64,000 bases of DNA from Gigaspora rosea. Taxonomy: Eukaryota; Glomeromycota; Glomeromycetes; Diversisporales; Gigasporaceae. Below, in pieces: positions 1 to 11,971 of this stretch. The stretch's first letter is position 1, and each line of letters opens with the position of its first letter. The notes beneath the pieces were generated by a model. The model did not search any database, was not told where the DNA came from, and saw nothing but the letters and a program-made list of their open reading frames with translations. Location of the stretch: positions 408,629 through 472,628 of the forward strand of contig QKWP01000007.1 of assembly GCA_003550325.1 (NCBI GenBank), written 5' to 3'. Made by a program: the position numbers and the translations under genes.

Positions 1-800
1 GGAAAGCATTGGAATCAGAAGGAAGGTCAATGCCTTCTAATCTTCTGAATGGCAATATAGTTTGTTTCTTGAAGCACGGTTTATTATTTTCAGAAATGTC
101 ACTTTCCCATAAGGAACTACATTTATAAGCGCATAGATAAATATATAGCTTAGAATAAATAAATATATTAGGAACAATAATTATGCATTTGCATAATTGT
201 TAATATTACCGCTTTATTGTATTATCATTACAAAAATTTTAATTCGTACGTATTATTTAAAACCGGCCATAATTGTTACGCAAAAAATTGTCCCCTACTC
301 CTTAATGTACTTTATAGTCCTTCTTAAAGTTACTAACTGAACCAATTAACCGCTTATAATTCTCTCAATAAACGAACTAACATTGGAAGGCAATGGAATC
401 GGAAGATCAATGTCTTTAATCTTCCTTCCAAATAACAATGTTGTTTGTTTCTTGAAGTGCGGTCTGTTATTGTTTTCGGAAATGTCACTTTTGTCTGTGT
501 CACTAATAAGGGAACTGCATTGGCAGTGCATACATAAATAGATTAGGTAAAATAAATATATCCAAAAAAAAATATGTATCCATTTGAATAAGCATTATTA
601 AAAGATTGCCACCTTATTGTATAATTTTATTACCGTTAAAAAAAATTTTGAATTCGTAAGTATAATTTACAACCTGTCTTAATGTTACCAAAAGTTGCCA
701 AATACTCCTTAGTGTTACTCGACTTTACAGTATAGCCCTCCCTAAAATTACTAACTGAGCAAATTAATATCTTATAATACATTGCATCTTTCAATTTTGG
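1..800. repeat. Direct duplication of about 390 bp (two diverged units)
   Basis: Unit 1 (about 1-370) and unit 2 (about 390-800) match along their length. Shared landmarks are the block around 55-110 against 435-490 and the block around 331-367 against 748-787. Copies have diverged by substitutions and small indels. On the minus strand both keep an open, similar peptide, so the duplication probably copied an exon with its flanks. Confidence 0.7.
346..531 (-). CDS. Exon-like ORF of unknown family (second copy of a duplicated exon)
   Basis: I do not recognise this protein. The 61-residue minus-strand ORF contains a CSSL stretch, then DISENNxPxFKKQT and IDLP. The first duplicate at about 1-130 encodes the same pattern without stops (CSSLW, then ESDISENNKPCFKKQT and IDLP) and runs off the left edge of the window. 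Conservation of reading frame between two diverged copies is the only argument for coding. There is no promoter evidence and no clear splice structure. It may be an exon of a gene family whose remaining exons lie outside the window, or a decayed repeat that happens to stay open. Confidence 0.35.
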   Translation of the reverse strand: MHCQCSSLISDTDKSDISENNNRPHFKKQTTLLFGRKIKDIDLPIPLPSNVSSFIERIISG

Positions 801-931
801 CAAAAATACACATTTTTAGTACTGCTCTAACCTGATCCATTTAGGAATATTTCGGGGTTCTAATTCTTATTAATGCCCATGCATGTTTAATAAGCAATTC
901 GAGAATATTATTAATAAAAAAGTATTTTAAA

Positions 932-3857
932 ATGGGGATTAACATACACTTTGTCTTTATCGTTCTTTTTATGTTCACTAACTTTTCAATCGCTAGTAAT
1001 GAACATCAAAAACCAATTCCAGTTATTATTGATATAGATGGTGATGGTGCTGACTTTCTTGCGATTCTTTACGCGCTTAAATCCAAGGAATTCGATGTAC
1101 ACAGTGTTACTTTCGACGGTGACGGATGGTCTCATGCAGGTATTTTAATAGTGTAATTATAATTGCATTTTTAGGTCAATATAATAATATTATCGATTGA
1201 TAGCTTCGGTCCAGAACATTGTCGATATTGCAGATGATATCTATCCTGGAAAAAACCTTCCTGTCATACTTGGAGCTGATTATTCCCTGTACGACTCCGA
1301 CAGACACCCGAATACCTTAGGTAGTCCTGGCTGTACTTATCAAAAATCAGTTCCAGAAGGTGCCTCAGGAAAACGTGATCAAGATTTGCTATACGGCATT
1401 AATCGGCAACTTAGGTTATCAAAACGGCTATGGTATGACGCTATTAACCCTATGAAAACTCGATACATGGGAATGCATGTAAAAATACGAAATTGTATGC
1501 GGGTAAGTACGGGTTTCATAATCACTGCACGGAAACTGCACGGAAACTGATCATCCAAAAAATTTAATACACGTTATCACACGAAATATTGAAATCCGTG
1601 CACTATCATGCATAGTATTATAACCATTTATTGACGTGTATTAATCTTAATGATCACATAATTTCCGTGCACTAACGTGACAATCGTTAAGATTCTTAAC
1701 GACCATAAATTTCGTGCACTAACGTGCACAATCGTTAAGATTCTTAACGATCATAATTTTCATGCACTGACATGCATAATCGTTAAGATTCTTAATGATC
1801 ATAATCATAATTTTCGTGCTTTGACGTGCACAATCATTAAAATTCTTAACGAAAGTTTCAGTTTACTGACGTAACGATCATCACAATCGTTAAGGTTCTT
1901 AACGATCATTTCTGTACAAAATGTATAATCATCACTATCGTTAAGACTCCTTAACGATCATAATTTCAGTGCATTAATATCGTGATCGTCATAATCGTTA
2001 AGATTCTTAACGATCATAATTTTTGTGCATGATGTCACAATTGTCACAATTGTTAAGATCCTTAACGATCATAATTTTATGTACTAATATGATGATCATT
2101 AAGATCCTTAACGATCATAATTCCGTGCATTAACGTGATGATCGTTAAGATTCTTAATGATTATAAATTCCGTGCATTGACGCGCACAAAAACATTTATT
2201 TTGTTGTTTTTTTTTTTTGTTTTTTTTTTTTGCACTTATCAATAATAATTTCCGTGCATTGNNNNNNNNNNNNNNNNNNNNNNNNNNNNNNNNNNNNNNN
2301 NNNNNNNNNNNNNNNNNNNNNNNNNNNNNNNNNNNNNNNNNNNNNNNNNNNNNNNNNNNNNNNNNNNNNNNNNNNNNNNNNNNNNNNNNNNNNNNNNNNN
2401 NNNNNNNNNNNNNNNNNNNNNNNNNNNNNNNNNNNNNNNNNNNNNNNNNNNNNNNNNNNNNNNNNNNNNNNNNNNNNNNNNNNNNNNNNNNNNNNNNNNN
2501 NNNNNNNNNNNNNNNNNNNNNNNNNNNNNNNNNNNNNNNNNNNNNNNNNNNNNNNNNNNNNNNNNNNNNNNNNNNNNNNNNNNNNNNNNNNNNNNNNNNN
2601 NNNNNNNNNNNNNNNNNNNNNNNNNNNNNNNNNNNNNNNNNTTTTTTTTTTTTTAACCTTTCATTTTGGTACTATTACTTTGTTTTTTTTTTCGATATTA
2701 TTAGTTGCTGGGTTATTTTTAAAGTCGGTAGTTTTAGTAATTAGAAGTATTTTCTTATTCGCATGTAAATTATTAAATTAAACTATTTGTATTATAAAAT
2801 TTAATTAATAAAATAATTAAATAATTAAGTTATTTAATAAAATACAAAATTTAGTTAAAAAACTTATAAAATTTAGTTAATAAAATAATAAAATTTAGTT
2901 AATAAAATAATGCATATATGATAGATGTTATTATGTATATACGTATGAACATATGCTATTTTATGTTACCTGCACGTAAATATGCACGAGACAATGCACG
3001 AGAAAACACATAAAATTGCACGTAAGTACATGCAGCATTGCACGGAATCCGTGCCCTTTTACGTGCCATGAACTTGCTTTTCCGTACATTGTCCCGTGTA
3101 TATTTACGTGCAGGTTTGTGTGGTCACGTATTCAAACTTTTCTGTGTATTTCAGTATTATTCCGTGCTATAATTTCTCATAGGGTAAAGGTTTTAATATT
3201 ACTAAGGACCTTGCTAATCTCATTGATTCAACAATTGAACAAACCGGAAAAAACCCTACAATTATATTAACTGGTATAGCAACAAATATTGCAACATTTT
3301 TACGTGCATTTCCAACTTACACTGCAAAGATTGATAAAGTTTTCTGGTTGGGTGGCGCTTTAAATGTTCCTGGAAATGTATTTACTGTATCAAATGATTC
3401 TCGTGCTGAATATAATATTTACCTTGATTGTGTTGCTGCTCGAAAATTAATTGCTTCTGACTTGGATATTACTCTGGTACCACTAGATTTTACAAATCAA
3501 CTTCCACTTAGTCCTGGTGTTTTCGACAAACTCTCAAAACTCAAAAGTTTTTATGGCAAGTTTGTATATAAACTCTTGTCTATTATTCGTAAGGTAAAAC
3601 CTACATTTTTTGCAACTTATTATCTTTGGGATTCTATAACAATCGCTATTGCTAAAGACATTGGTGTTGCTAAAATAGTATCAAATCATTCATTGACTGT
3701 TACTTGTAAAGGGGATCAGATTTATGACAGACAGTTTATAAAGTCTAAAACCCTTTTAAATTCAAATTTTAAAGCTGCAATTGACGCTATTGTTAGTAAA
3801 CCTATTGAAAACTCTCCATTTTATCAAGATTTTCTTAATGTAATTGATTGTGATTAA
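932..3857 (+). CDS. Secreted nucleoside hydrolase (IUNH family), three exons
   Basis: Exons 932-1139, 1204-1502 and 3183-3857 join in frame to 393 residues. Intron 1 is 64 nt (GT at 1140, AG at 1203); intron 2 is 1,680 nt (GTAAGT at 1503, AG at 3182) and phase 0 on both sides. Residues 1-21 form a signal peptide. Residues 34-42 (DIDGDGADF) occupy the family's calcium/ribose-binding loop, normally DxDxGxDD; here D34, D36 and D41 remain but the first Asp of the DD pair is Ala40. Further family landmarks are the TGIATNIA stretch (199-206), LGGALNVPGN (225-234), AEYNIYLD (244-251) and LDFT (270-273). W318-D319 replaces the usual His-Asp near the C terminus, as in purine-specific (IAG-type) hydrolases, where a Trp stacks on the base. 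The family cleaves N-ribosyl bonds of nucleosides to base plus ribose; a secreted form would act outside the cell. The Ala40 change makes activity uncertain. The gene stands alone. Confidence 0.85.
1673..2195. repeat. Minisatellite in nucleoside hydrolase intron 2
   Basis: About ten units of 46-58 bp. Each has a small inverted repeat (CGTTAAG-ATT-CTTAACG) followed by ATCATAATTT and then a GTGCAxTxACGTGCA-type segment. Units are imperfect (ACGATC versus ATGATC, deletions around 1830-1900). The array runs into poly-T and the sequence gap. Confidence 0.8.
2262..2641. other. Assembly gap (380 N)
   Basis: 380 consecutive N inside intron 2 of the nucleoside hydrolase, flanked by poly-T on both sides. 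Predicted proteins that cross it are artefacts. The gap lies where the minisatellite would continue, so the true array and intron length are unknown. Confidence 0.95.
2968..3115. repeat. Imperfect hairpin at the 3' end of intron 2
   Basis: The left arm starting ACCTGCACGTAAATAT (2968) is the reverse complement of the right arm ending ATATTTACGTGCAGGT (3115). Pairing continues inward about 37 bp. At the centre is a second palindrome, GCACGGAATCCGTGC (3040-3054). The hairpin lies 67 bp before the splice acceptor. Confidence 0.75.
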
Positions 3858-6005
3858 TAATGTAATGTAATGACATCACTAATTTTGCTTTATTATAAAG
3901 CTAAAAATAAACATTTCTGTTAACGAAAATTATATAGATTAAACTATATTATTGTTATAGCTTATGTGTAACCTTTATCCAAGGAATTTATTATAAATTT
4001 GCACCATAACTATATAAAATAATTTATAATAATTTATAATAATAATTTTTAACTAGCATATTATTTAATGTATGTTGTAAATCGAATTTAGATTTTAAGT
4101 TCCCGGTGCATCCATTATAAAAAAAAATTTATAAACTCTAATTAAATTTGTGATAAGAAAGTTTAGATTTGCAATGTTAATATATGGATTGAAAATTAAT
4201 TTTATCAAAGTATTTAAAGTATTAAACTACATCAGCAAATATTTTTTATAAAATTTTATAAAGCTCTATAAAATTATATAAATGTTATATGAGTTTTTTT
4301 ATAGGTTTACAAACCTAATGTAGTCTTATAATACAGTCATTCCTCGACATAATTACCCAATTTATATACACTATTTGGCAATTATATGCGTAAATTAATG
4401 ATTAAATAGAATTAATAAAATTATTTCTATATACATGTAAATACATAATATGATATTATAGAATAATAAAATAATGTGAGTTTAAAAGATAAAAAAGTAA
4501 TTTTTTTATTTATAAACTTCTAAATTTTAAGGTATCTTGTCTACTGCTTGATCAAATTTAATAAATATTTTAATTAAAGTTATTATCTTAGAACTAAATT
4601 TTATTTAAGTAATTAATCAAGATATTTTTAGATGTTTCTAATATTTGGTATATAGAATCTAGCTATATATACAACTTTTAGTTATCTAATGTAATATTAT
4701 CAAATATATTTTTTTATATAGATCTACAACTATATTATATTATTTATAACTTATATTCTATATATATATATATTCTAATCTATCTAATCTATAAAAATTT
4801 ATTGATACTTTCTAAATACAATTTGCTATAACAACAATTAGATTCTCAAATTACTAAGAATTTTGTATTTAAATTATATATTTCTCTTAATTTGCAACTA
4901 ACTATTATATGCTATATCATCATATTTAGTATTATTTTTTAAAATTTATTTTGATTATTGATAATCAAGTAGGCTTTTTTAATATATTTATTTGTATAAT
5001 TTTTTATTTTTTATCTAGTTTTTTTTTATTTTGCATTTTTGATCTTTTTAATAGACTAAAGTTTGTTTTTTATCTACTTTTTTATTGTTTTTTATTTTTT
5101 TATTTTTTTTTGTGATTTTTAATTATTTATATTCTTATATTTGAAGTTTTAAATACTGTATATTTATAAACTTTTGCTTAATTTTTAGTAATATTTGCAT
5201 TAGCTTGCTTAGCATTTTTTATTTTTTAAATAATTTTTTTGCTTTCTTTTTTTTGTTTATAATTTTATTTTTTATTAATTTTTTTTATTATTTTTATTTT
5301 ACCAAAAAGTAGTTTTAATTTCTTTTTTGTTTTTTATTAATTACTTTTTAGAGTTTTTGAATAGTTTCTTTTATTAAATTTTATATTCTTTTGTATATTG
5401 GGCAAGTTGCTAGATAATCTTGTATTTTAATTTTTTTAATAATACTAGGAAAATAGGATTCATTCAAAATCCGAAGGACAAATATAAAATTGAGTTGTTT
5501 TTTATGTTACACCTGATCTAGCCAATAAGCGTCAGCTTTCTATTGGTTTGATTGTTTTTATTTTATGTTACACCTGATCTATCCAATCAGAATCTAGAAT
5601 TTGTTAACACACAGACATCAGGTACTCTTTTGCTCCATCTGTAATGTCCTTCAAACAATTAATAAATTCTTTTTATATATTTCTTGTTTTCTTTTATTTT
5701 AATTTTTATTGTTGTTAATAAATTATTTAAGTATTTTTTATTTTTATTTATTTTTATTATTATATATATGCTATATACAATAATTTATTAGCTATATATA
5801 GTGCTTATGATATTAAATACTTAATTAAATCTGATATTAAATTATTCTAAATTAAATAATTTATTGGATAAATAAAACATATACATGTATATATATTTAA
5901 TTGATCTAATCTTTGAATATTTAATATCTGACTTTATCAAGTATTTGACTATTAAATTTTTGTTTGATTGTGATAAGCATTAGCTATATATTTTATATTA
6001 TATAA
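3858..6005. other. AT-rich stretch without a gene
   Basis: No ORF or recognisable coding pattern on either strand. It holds long T-runs (about 4980-5400) and a 59-bp direct repeat containing TTATGTTACACCTGATCTA (about 5501 and 5560). Confidence 0.6.
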
Positions 6006-6007
6006 TA

Positions 6008-6421
6008 TGGGCTTGGTGCTGCAAAAATGGGGTAAATCGACAAAACAAAAGATCTTCAGAAAATCAATTTTTATGTTCATATGGGCTAATCCAAAGAATT
6101 GCTGATATCTCTTAATCTACTGGTCCGTTTAAAATGATTTAGCCATCAAAATGTTCGTCTCGATGAGACGAACATTTTGATGGCTAAATCATTTAAAACG
6201 AACCAGTAGATCAAGAGATATCAACTATTCTTTGGATTAATCAATATATATAAATTATAAGAAAATACCAACTTTAAAGAGCTATACTACAAAATTTAAT
6301 TAATATAACTGCTTTTGTTTTTAAGTAAAAAATGTTCCAAATCTTATTTTAAATTGATTTGTATTAAAAATTTTATTTTTGAAAAATTGTCAATTTACCC
6401 CTTTTTGCAGCACCAAGCCCA
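6008..6421. mobile_element. MITE family A, copy 1 (TA-flanked, foldback)
   Basis: The 414-bp element begins TGGGCTTGGTGCTGCA and ends with the reverse complement, with TA on each side (6006-6007, 6422-6423), as expected of Tc1/mariner-type insertion. An inner near-perfect hairpin (about 6085-6240) is centred on GTCTCGATGAGAC (6157-6169). There is no transposase ORF. A second copy lies in opposite orientation at 16255-16657. Confidence 0.8.
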
Positions 6422-6423
6422 TA

Positions 6424-7805
6424 TATATTATATAGAAAAAAAGTTTTTTTGTATAGGTTTAGGCCACAAATAAGTATTTAGGTTCACTCAAATATATGTC
6501 TGAGTTTTTATTCTTAGAATTAGATTTAAAAAAAATGAAATTTCTTTTAGAATTGTAATAAGTTTCTTTTAAATTTAATAAAGATAAAAGCAAGGTCTTA
6601 CATTTAATATTTTAAAAAAAAAGAAGTTTTTCTTGTATACCACTGAGACATATCAATTTATTTTTAGATTTTCTGTTTATAAACTAATTTAAGTCTAGTT
6701 ATTATTAGTTTTAGAATAGAGTAAAAAGGGGTTTAAGTTATAAATTATTTAATAAAAACAGAAGTAAATAAAATAGCTTTATAAAAACTATTTTTGTATA
6801 TAATTGTTAATATTATTATTAAAATATTGTTGTTGTATTAGTAAGAAACTAAAAATATTTTTAATATGTTTTGTTTTAGAAGTTATATTTTATAATTTTT
6901 ATTTATATTGAAGCTTTGGATTTACAAGATATTTTTGTTAAAATAAAAAAGAAAGTTGTAAAATAGTTGTTTACAAAAATTAATATGTTTTTTGAAGTAG
7001 TAACTCTATTTAATTTGTTGTATTTATTGAGATTGTTTTTGTAAAAAAAAAAATTAGATTTTAAAAGAATATAAGTTATTAGAGTTAGTTTTTGTAAAAT
7101 AGTTGAGATTAAAAAAAATTAATATTAAGAAAGTTTTGTGATATATGCTATATTAAAATTTATAGAATCCTGAATATTTTTATTAATTTATAACTAGATT
7201 TTGGCCAATTTAATCTAATTTGCTAAAGCTTAAAGTTTATATTTCTTAAATAATATACAGTAATAGATAGCAAAAACTATCTATTTTTTTTAAAGCGCAC
7301 CAAATTTAAGGTATGTTAATACAAATTATAATTTGTTTAGTGATTTAAGCTAGCTAAAGCAGCCATAGCTAAGCTAGCTAATATAATTTAATTAGCTAGC
7401 TGATATAGCTAAAAGCTAACTAAGGTTAACTATTGTAAGAATTTGATAAACTCTATAAAGAAAAATAAATACAGGCCAAATAGCCTGAATATTCTGGATA
7501 CAGCCAATTATTAGCTATTAGCTAGCTCTTAGACAATAGTTTGGTTTGCTAGCTAAACTAGTCAACTAAACTATATAGTTTAAATTACTAAATTGGTTAA
7601 TATATAAATAATATAAGTTCTAATTGGCTAATTAGAATTTGTCTATATATTGTACTATATTTAGTAATTTTTAATAATAAATATTAGCCAATCATTAGAT
7701 ATCAATTTGGTTCTGTGCCAAATTTTTGCTTTGCTATAAAAATTACTACACTTTAATTCTTTATAACTTTTTTAAGAAGCAAGCTATCAGAAATTTATTT
7801 TACTA
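6424..7805. other. AT-rich, no gene; AGCTAGCT-rich patch
   Basis: No coding signal. Between about 7340 and 7600 many short AGCTAGCTAA/TTAGCTAGCT palindromes cluster, without a clear period or terminal repeats. Confidence 0.5.
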
Positions 7806-7807
7806 TA

Positions 7808-8184
7808 TAGTTGTAAAATAATGCTCATGGGTGTTATTTCAAAAAATCAAACTCTAAAATAGCATATGCGATCTCTAATTAGTACTATGGGCATTCTGAA
7901 TTAACGCATATTTCAATAAGCTCTACATAAAAAGTAATGTACTCTAGAATTAGATTCAGAACTAAGTAAACTACTCTGAGCCTAATAAAAATAGTTTCTA
8001 ATATTTAAACAAGTAGATTTACTTAGTGCTTATCTATTTCTAGTACATTTTTTTAATCTTATTATAATTAAGTAATTACAATTCAAAAAGTTAATTTTTA
8101 TTTCGAAATAACGCAAATAGGTATACTTAAAATGATACACAGACCAATTAATTAATGCACAGATAGGTGTTATTTTGTAGCTAT
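7808..8184. mobile_element. Probable foldback element
   Basis: Left end TAGTTGTAAAATAATG and right end TATTTTGTAGCTA are imperfect inverted repeats. Both are followed inward by GTGTTATTTC/GAAATAAC-type sequence. No ORF. It may be related to the element at 45669-46461, which shares GAAATAACA ends. Confidence 0.4.
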
Positions 8185-8881
8185 ACAATACATGAGGACA
8201 AAAGCATTTTGAGTCTAAAACCCGAAATTAAAATTGCAAGACGAAATTATTTTTGACCTATTTTATTTGAAAGACAAAATTATTTGATACTTTTTTGAAT
8301 AGACAAAATTATAAGAAACATATTTATATAAATTTTATTTGCTCTTCCTTATAAAAATTTTAATTTTCTCTAATAAAGATGAAATAGGCCTTTTTCAAAA
8401 TCAATTTCAGTAGTATCACTAAGCTATATAGTATAAATTTGTAGTTTAGGTTACAAATAATAAATTTGTAAAAAAGATTTTTCAAATAATTACTTGTTGT
8501 CAAATTATTAAACTTTAAACAATGTAAAAATAATAAATAGTTTCTGCTATCTAGTACTATAGAAACTAGTAATTGGAACTGAATGAATTTTATTGTGCCT
8601 TACTAAGAGCTTTTAAAAAAATTTATTTAAATTGGACTACTAAATGCCAAAATAATCGCAAAAAAACTTTTTGCTTCTCAAATTTTGGGGGTTTTGTTAA
8701 AATATATAATATATAAAATATACTATATATCTGATTCTAAATTTGTATTGGCAAAAGGTTAATATAGAAACATCTTTCGTAAATTGTATTTAGAATAATT
8801 TGGATTAATTGATGAACTGCCAGTCAACTGATGTATGATTATAGTATAATATAATGCAAATTACTATGTAAATCATTTATA

Positions 8882-9596
8882 GACGAAATGCCATGATCAC
8901 CCAAGGAAAAATATATTTTTCTACTAAGTTAATGAGTTATGTCGACTAATTGAAAGTTTTAGAGCTCATTAAGACGTATCTAACAGTGGTTAGATCATCA
9001 AAATCAGCCTAGTAGATGCGGAGATATTATCAAAATGATTGGGCAACTATATAAAATTCTATGTAAACATATTGTCCAAAGCATAGCGTAGAACAATCTA
9101 TAGTGTAGTTATAGACCAAAATTTGTATGTATTTATGTCCATCCTATTTTTAGAATAACCAATCACAGTACATATATTGGTTACACAATATATGTACTTA
9201 TATTACTCAAAGGCCCAGTGCAATAGTTTTGCAAAAATAATTTTTGGTTATACACTACTAATGTCATGTAACATTTCATAAATCTTATTTTGGTAATCTA
9301 CTCAAGTTGGGTTAATTGAACCAAAATAGGGGTTTTTAAACTATAACAGATATACTATATATATAGTATATATATTATTGCTTTGGACATTTATCAGCTC
9401 TTGATAACCTAGTTTACATAAAATTATATATAGTCGCCTAATCGTTTTTTGAATATAACTCAGCATCTACTGGGCCAATTTTGATAATATCACCACCTTT
9501 AGATTCGTCATAATGAGCTCTACAACTTTCAATTAATCAGCATAATTTATTAACTTAGTAAAAAAATTTTTCCTTGGTAATCGTGGCATTTCTATC
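8882..9596. mobile_element. MITE family B, copy 1 (TA-flanked foldback, with internal insertion)
   Basis: Ends GACGAAATGCCATGATCACC and the inverse, TA on each side (8880-8881, 9597-9598). The two arms of about 190 bp carry the AGAGCTCATTAAGA and ATCTAACAGTGGTTAGATCA blocks. The arms are separated by about 310 bp (9075-9385) that includes a dispersed repeat shared with 20365-20540, so the copy looks interrupted. Confidence 0.75.
9170..9345 (+). repeat. Dispersed repeat, copy 1
   Basis: Shares GGTTACACAA, TTTTGCAAAAATAATTTTTG and the TTGAACCAAAAT ending with 20365-20540, in the same orientation. Function unknown. Confidence 0.6.
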
Positions 9597-9612
9597 TATA
9601 ATCTATATTATA

Positions 9613-9967
9613 GTAGAAATGCCATAATCACCCAAGGAAAAATTTTTTTTACTAAGTTAATAAATCATGCTGATTAAATAAATTGTAGAGCTCGTCAAAA
9701 TGTATCTAGCAGTGGTGAGATTATCAAAATTGGTCTAGTAAATGTGAGTTATCTTCAAAAAACTTTGGGTGACTATGTAAAACAAATGTTGTTTACATAG
9801 AATTTTATATAGTCACCCAATTGATATCTCCACATTTACTGGGCCGATTTTGATAATCTAACCACTATTAGATGCGTCTAGACAAGCTTTACAACTTTCA
9901 ATTAGTCGATATAACTCATTAACTTAGTAAGAAAAATATATTCCTTGGGTGATCGTGGCATTTTGTC
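9613..9967. mobile_element. MITE family B, copy 2 (TA-flanked foldback)
   Basis: The 355-bp element starts GTAGAAATGCCATAATCACC and ends with GGTGATCGTGGCATTTTGTC, with TA on each side (9611-9612, 9968-9969). The arms pair over almost the whole length, with a short loop near 9785 (AAAACAAATGTTGTTT). The arm interior also recurs at 47482-47880 under different termini. Confidence 0.8.
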
Positions 9968-10049
9968 TATAAATGATTTACATAGTAATTTGTGTCACAT
10001 TACACTATAATCATGCATCAGTTGACTGGCAGATCATCAATTAAGTATA

Positions 10050-11028
10050 AATCAGAATAGTATAAATTAAATTAGTTATAGTTGGTAAGTTATTTAATAG
10101 AATTTTGAGTCAGAAGTCTATAAATAAGTTTATAGTTTTTAGGTGTAGTTATATCTAGTAAAAATTTAATATTATTAAATTAAAAAATAGAGTTAATATT
10201 TTTAAATTAAAAAAACAGTTGAGTATTTTATAAATATTAGATTTTAATAAATTTGCATAATTGTAATAAAAAAAAGAGTTATTTCTAAAAAAAAAATTAA
10301 AAAAATAAGATTTATTTAAATAGAGTATTTGTTTTCTTTTTTGCTAAAGAATTAGCAATTTAGTAACAAGTATTTTGTAAATATGCTTTAATTTCAGGTT
10401 TACTAAATGCATTTATGGCATTTTATACTATATAATACAAAACTATTTGAATAGCCAATCAAAATTTAAGATTAGATATAATATAAAATTTCATTTTTTT
10501 TGTTTATTTTTTAAAAAACATTTATATCACAAAATTTTCTTATAAAAACTACCTTTGGGGCTTTAATAAAAAAAATTTCTTGCTAAATTTTGTATATACT
10601 AATGCTCCAATAAAATTGCAGGCCTTACTCTAACTCTAAAGTAATTAAATTTATTTTTTGTTTTATAAAAATTTATTTTTTTGGGTTTGTTATACAAATT
10701 TGCAAACTAATTAACTATAGCATAAAATACTATATATGTATTTTATAATAATTGTTTAATTTATTAAAAGTTATAAAGTTTTTTTGTTTAAGAAGATAAT
10801 ATATAATATATAGCATATTCTAGTTATATATTTGATTTGAGCTTGAAAGTAGTATAGTTATTTTTAAAAAATTGAATTACCAATAAAGTATCTATTTAAA
10901 TATATTTATATTTGTTTTTAGATAGAGTTAGAAACAGATATAAATTGGTTTTATTTCTGTTCTTGTAGTATTAGAAATTCAGAATTTTTGTATGTATAAA
11001 ATTTAATTTGGATATTTTTTTTCTAGTA
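10050..11028. other. AT-rich stretch without a gene
   Basis: No coding ORF or tandem array seen. Simple A/T runs only. Confidence 0.5.
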
Positions 11029-11968
11029 TGGGCTAGTGCAAAAATATAGATACACAAAAATTATTATTTAAAATGTTTAATGATAGAAAGTTGGACAATT
11101 ACACTATATAGAGATAAAAATTGCAAAAAAGGTAAGCATGTTTGATAAACTTTATTTAAAGTTGTTTTTTTTTTTATCAAAATGGATAACTTGAAACAAG
11201 ACAAATATGCACTAAGGCTTAATGAACATAGAATGATTATTAGCACTCGCTAATACTTTTTAGATTATTGACAAGACCAGAAGCAATAAAAAGACATACC
11301 ACTATATAAGCTTATTACTATAGTATTGGGCCTTAGTTGCATAGGTAATTGCTAAATGAAACAACAGTGAAAATAAAAAATAACAGAATGTAAACCACTA
11401 GTTGCCCCAAAAAAAAGCTAATCCAAATATTGCAAAAGTTATAGTAACATAGTTATATATGCAAATATCTCTGGCACTTCTATTTTTGCACCTGTTTTGT
11501 GAAAGAAGCTTGAAGAAGGTTATTGTAAGATAATAAATATGGTCACAATTTGTTTTAACCCCAAAACTACTATGAACTTCAACTAATCGAAGGGATTTAG
11601 ACAGTTGTGAAACAAGAAGTTGCAAAGACTTGTCCATACACAAACCTGCTTTCTATTTAAAAAAAATTATACAAAAAGGTTAGCTCTAAAACTATCACAG
11701 ATCTTTTGCAAAAATCATTTACTAGAGCAAAAGAATATAAGAAATATGATGAATATGTTATATTGGTTAAAATTGATAACAAAATCTTGAAATTGAAGAA
11801 ATTGTTTTCTAATAAAAATTTTTTTCAACATAAAATTTTAATAAAAATTATATTAAAATAAACTTAAAAACCAAAGCAATAAACTAAAATTTTAAATACT
11901 TATATTAACTTTTTAAAAAAAATTTTATCATTACTGTATTGGCATAGCTATATTTTTGCACTAGCCTA
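11029..11968. mobile_element. TIR element of the GTGCAAAAATATAG family
   Basis: Left end TGGGCTAGTGCAAAAATATA and right end TATTTTTGCACTAGCCTA are inverted; TA flanks each end. The 940-bp interior has an 81-residue minus-strand ORF (11398-11643) that I cannot assign and do not believe without homology. Related termini occur at 44940 and at 48648/48803. Confidence 0.6.
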
Positions 11969-11971
11969 TAT

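Larger units (their letters stand above)
8805..10044. repeat. Outer inverted repeat enclosing two foldback elements
   Basis: Left arm TAATTGATGAACTGCCAG continuing into TCAACTGATG is the inverse of the right arm CATCAGTTGACTGGCAGATC (about 10010-10040). It encloses the TA-flanked elements at 8882-9596 and 9613-9967, which suggests insertion into an older foldback or serial nesting. Confidence 0.6.

Noticed and set aside
2217..2781. ORFs of 175-183 residues
   Set aside because: They run through the 380-N gap and poly-T.
5460..5660. Possible TIR element around GAAGGACA words
   Set aside because: Only eight bases match as inverted ends; a direct repeat explains the rest.
11398..11643. 81-residue minus-strand ORF inside a TIR element
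   Set aside because: I compared it with Tc1, hAT and helicase patterns and saw no catalytic motif; insufficient for a gene call.
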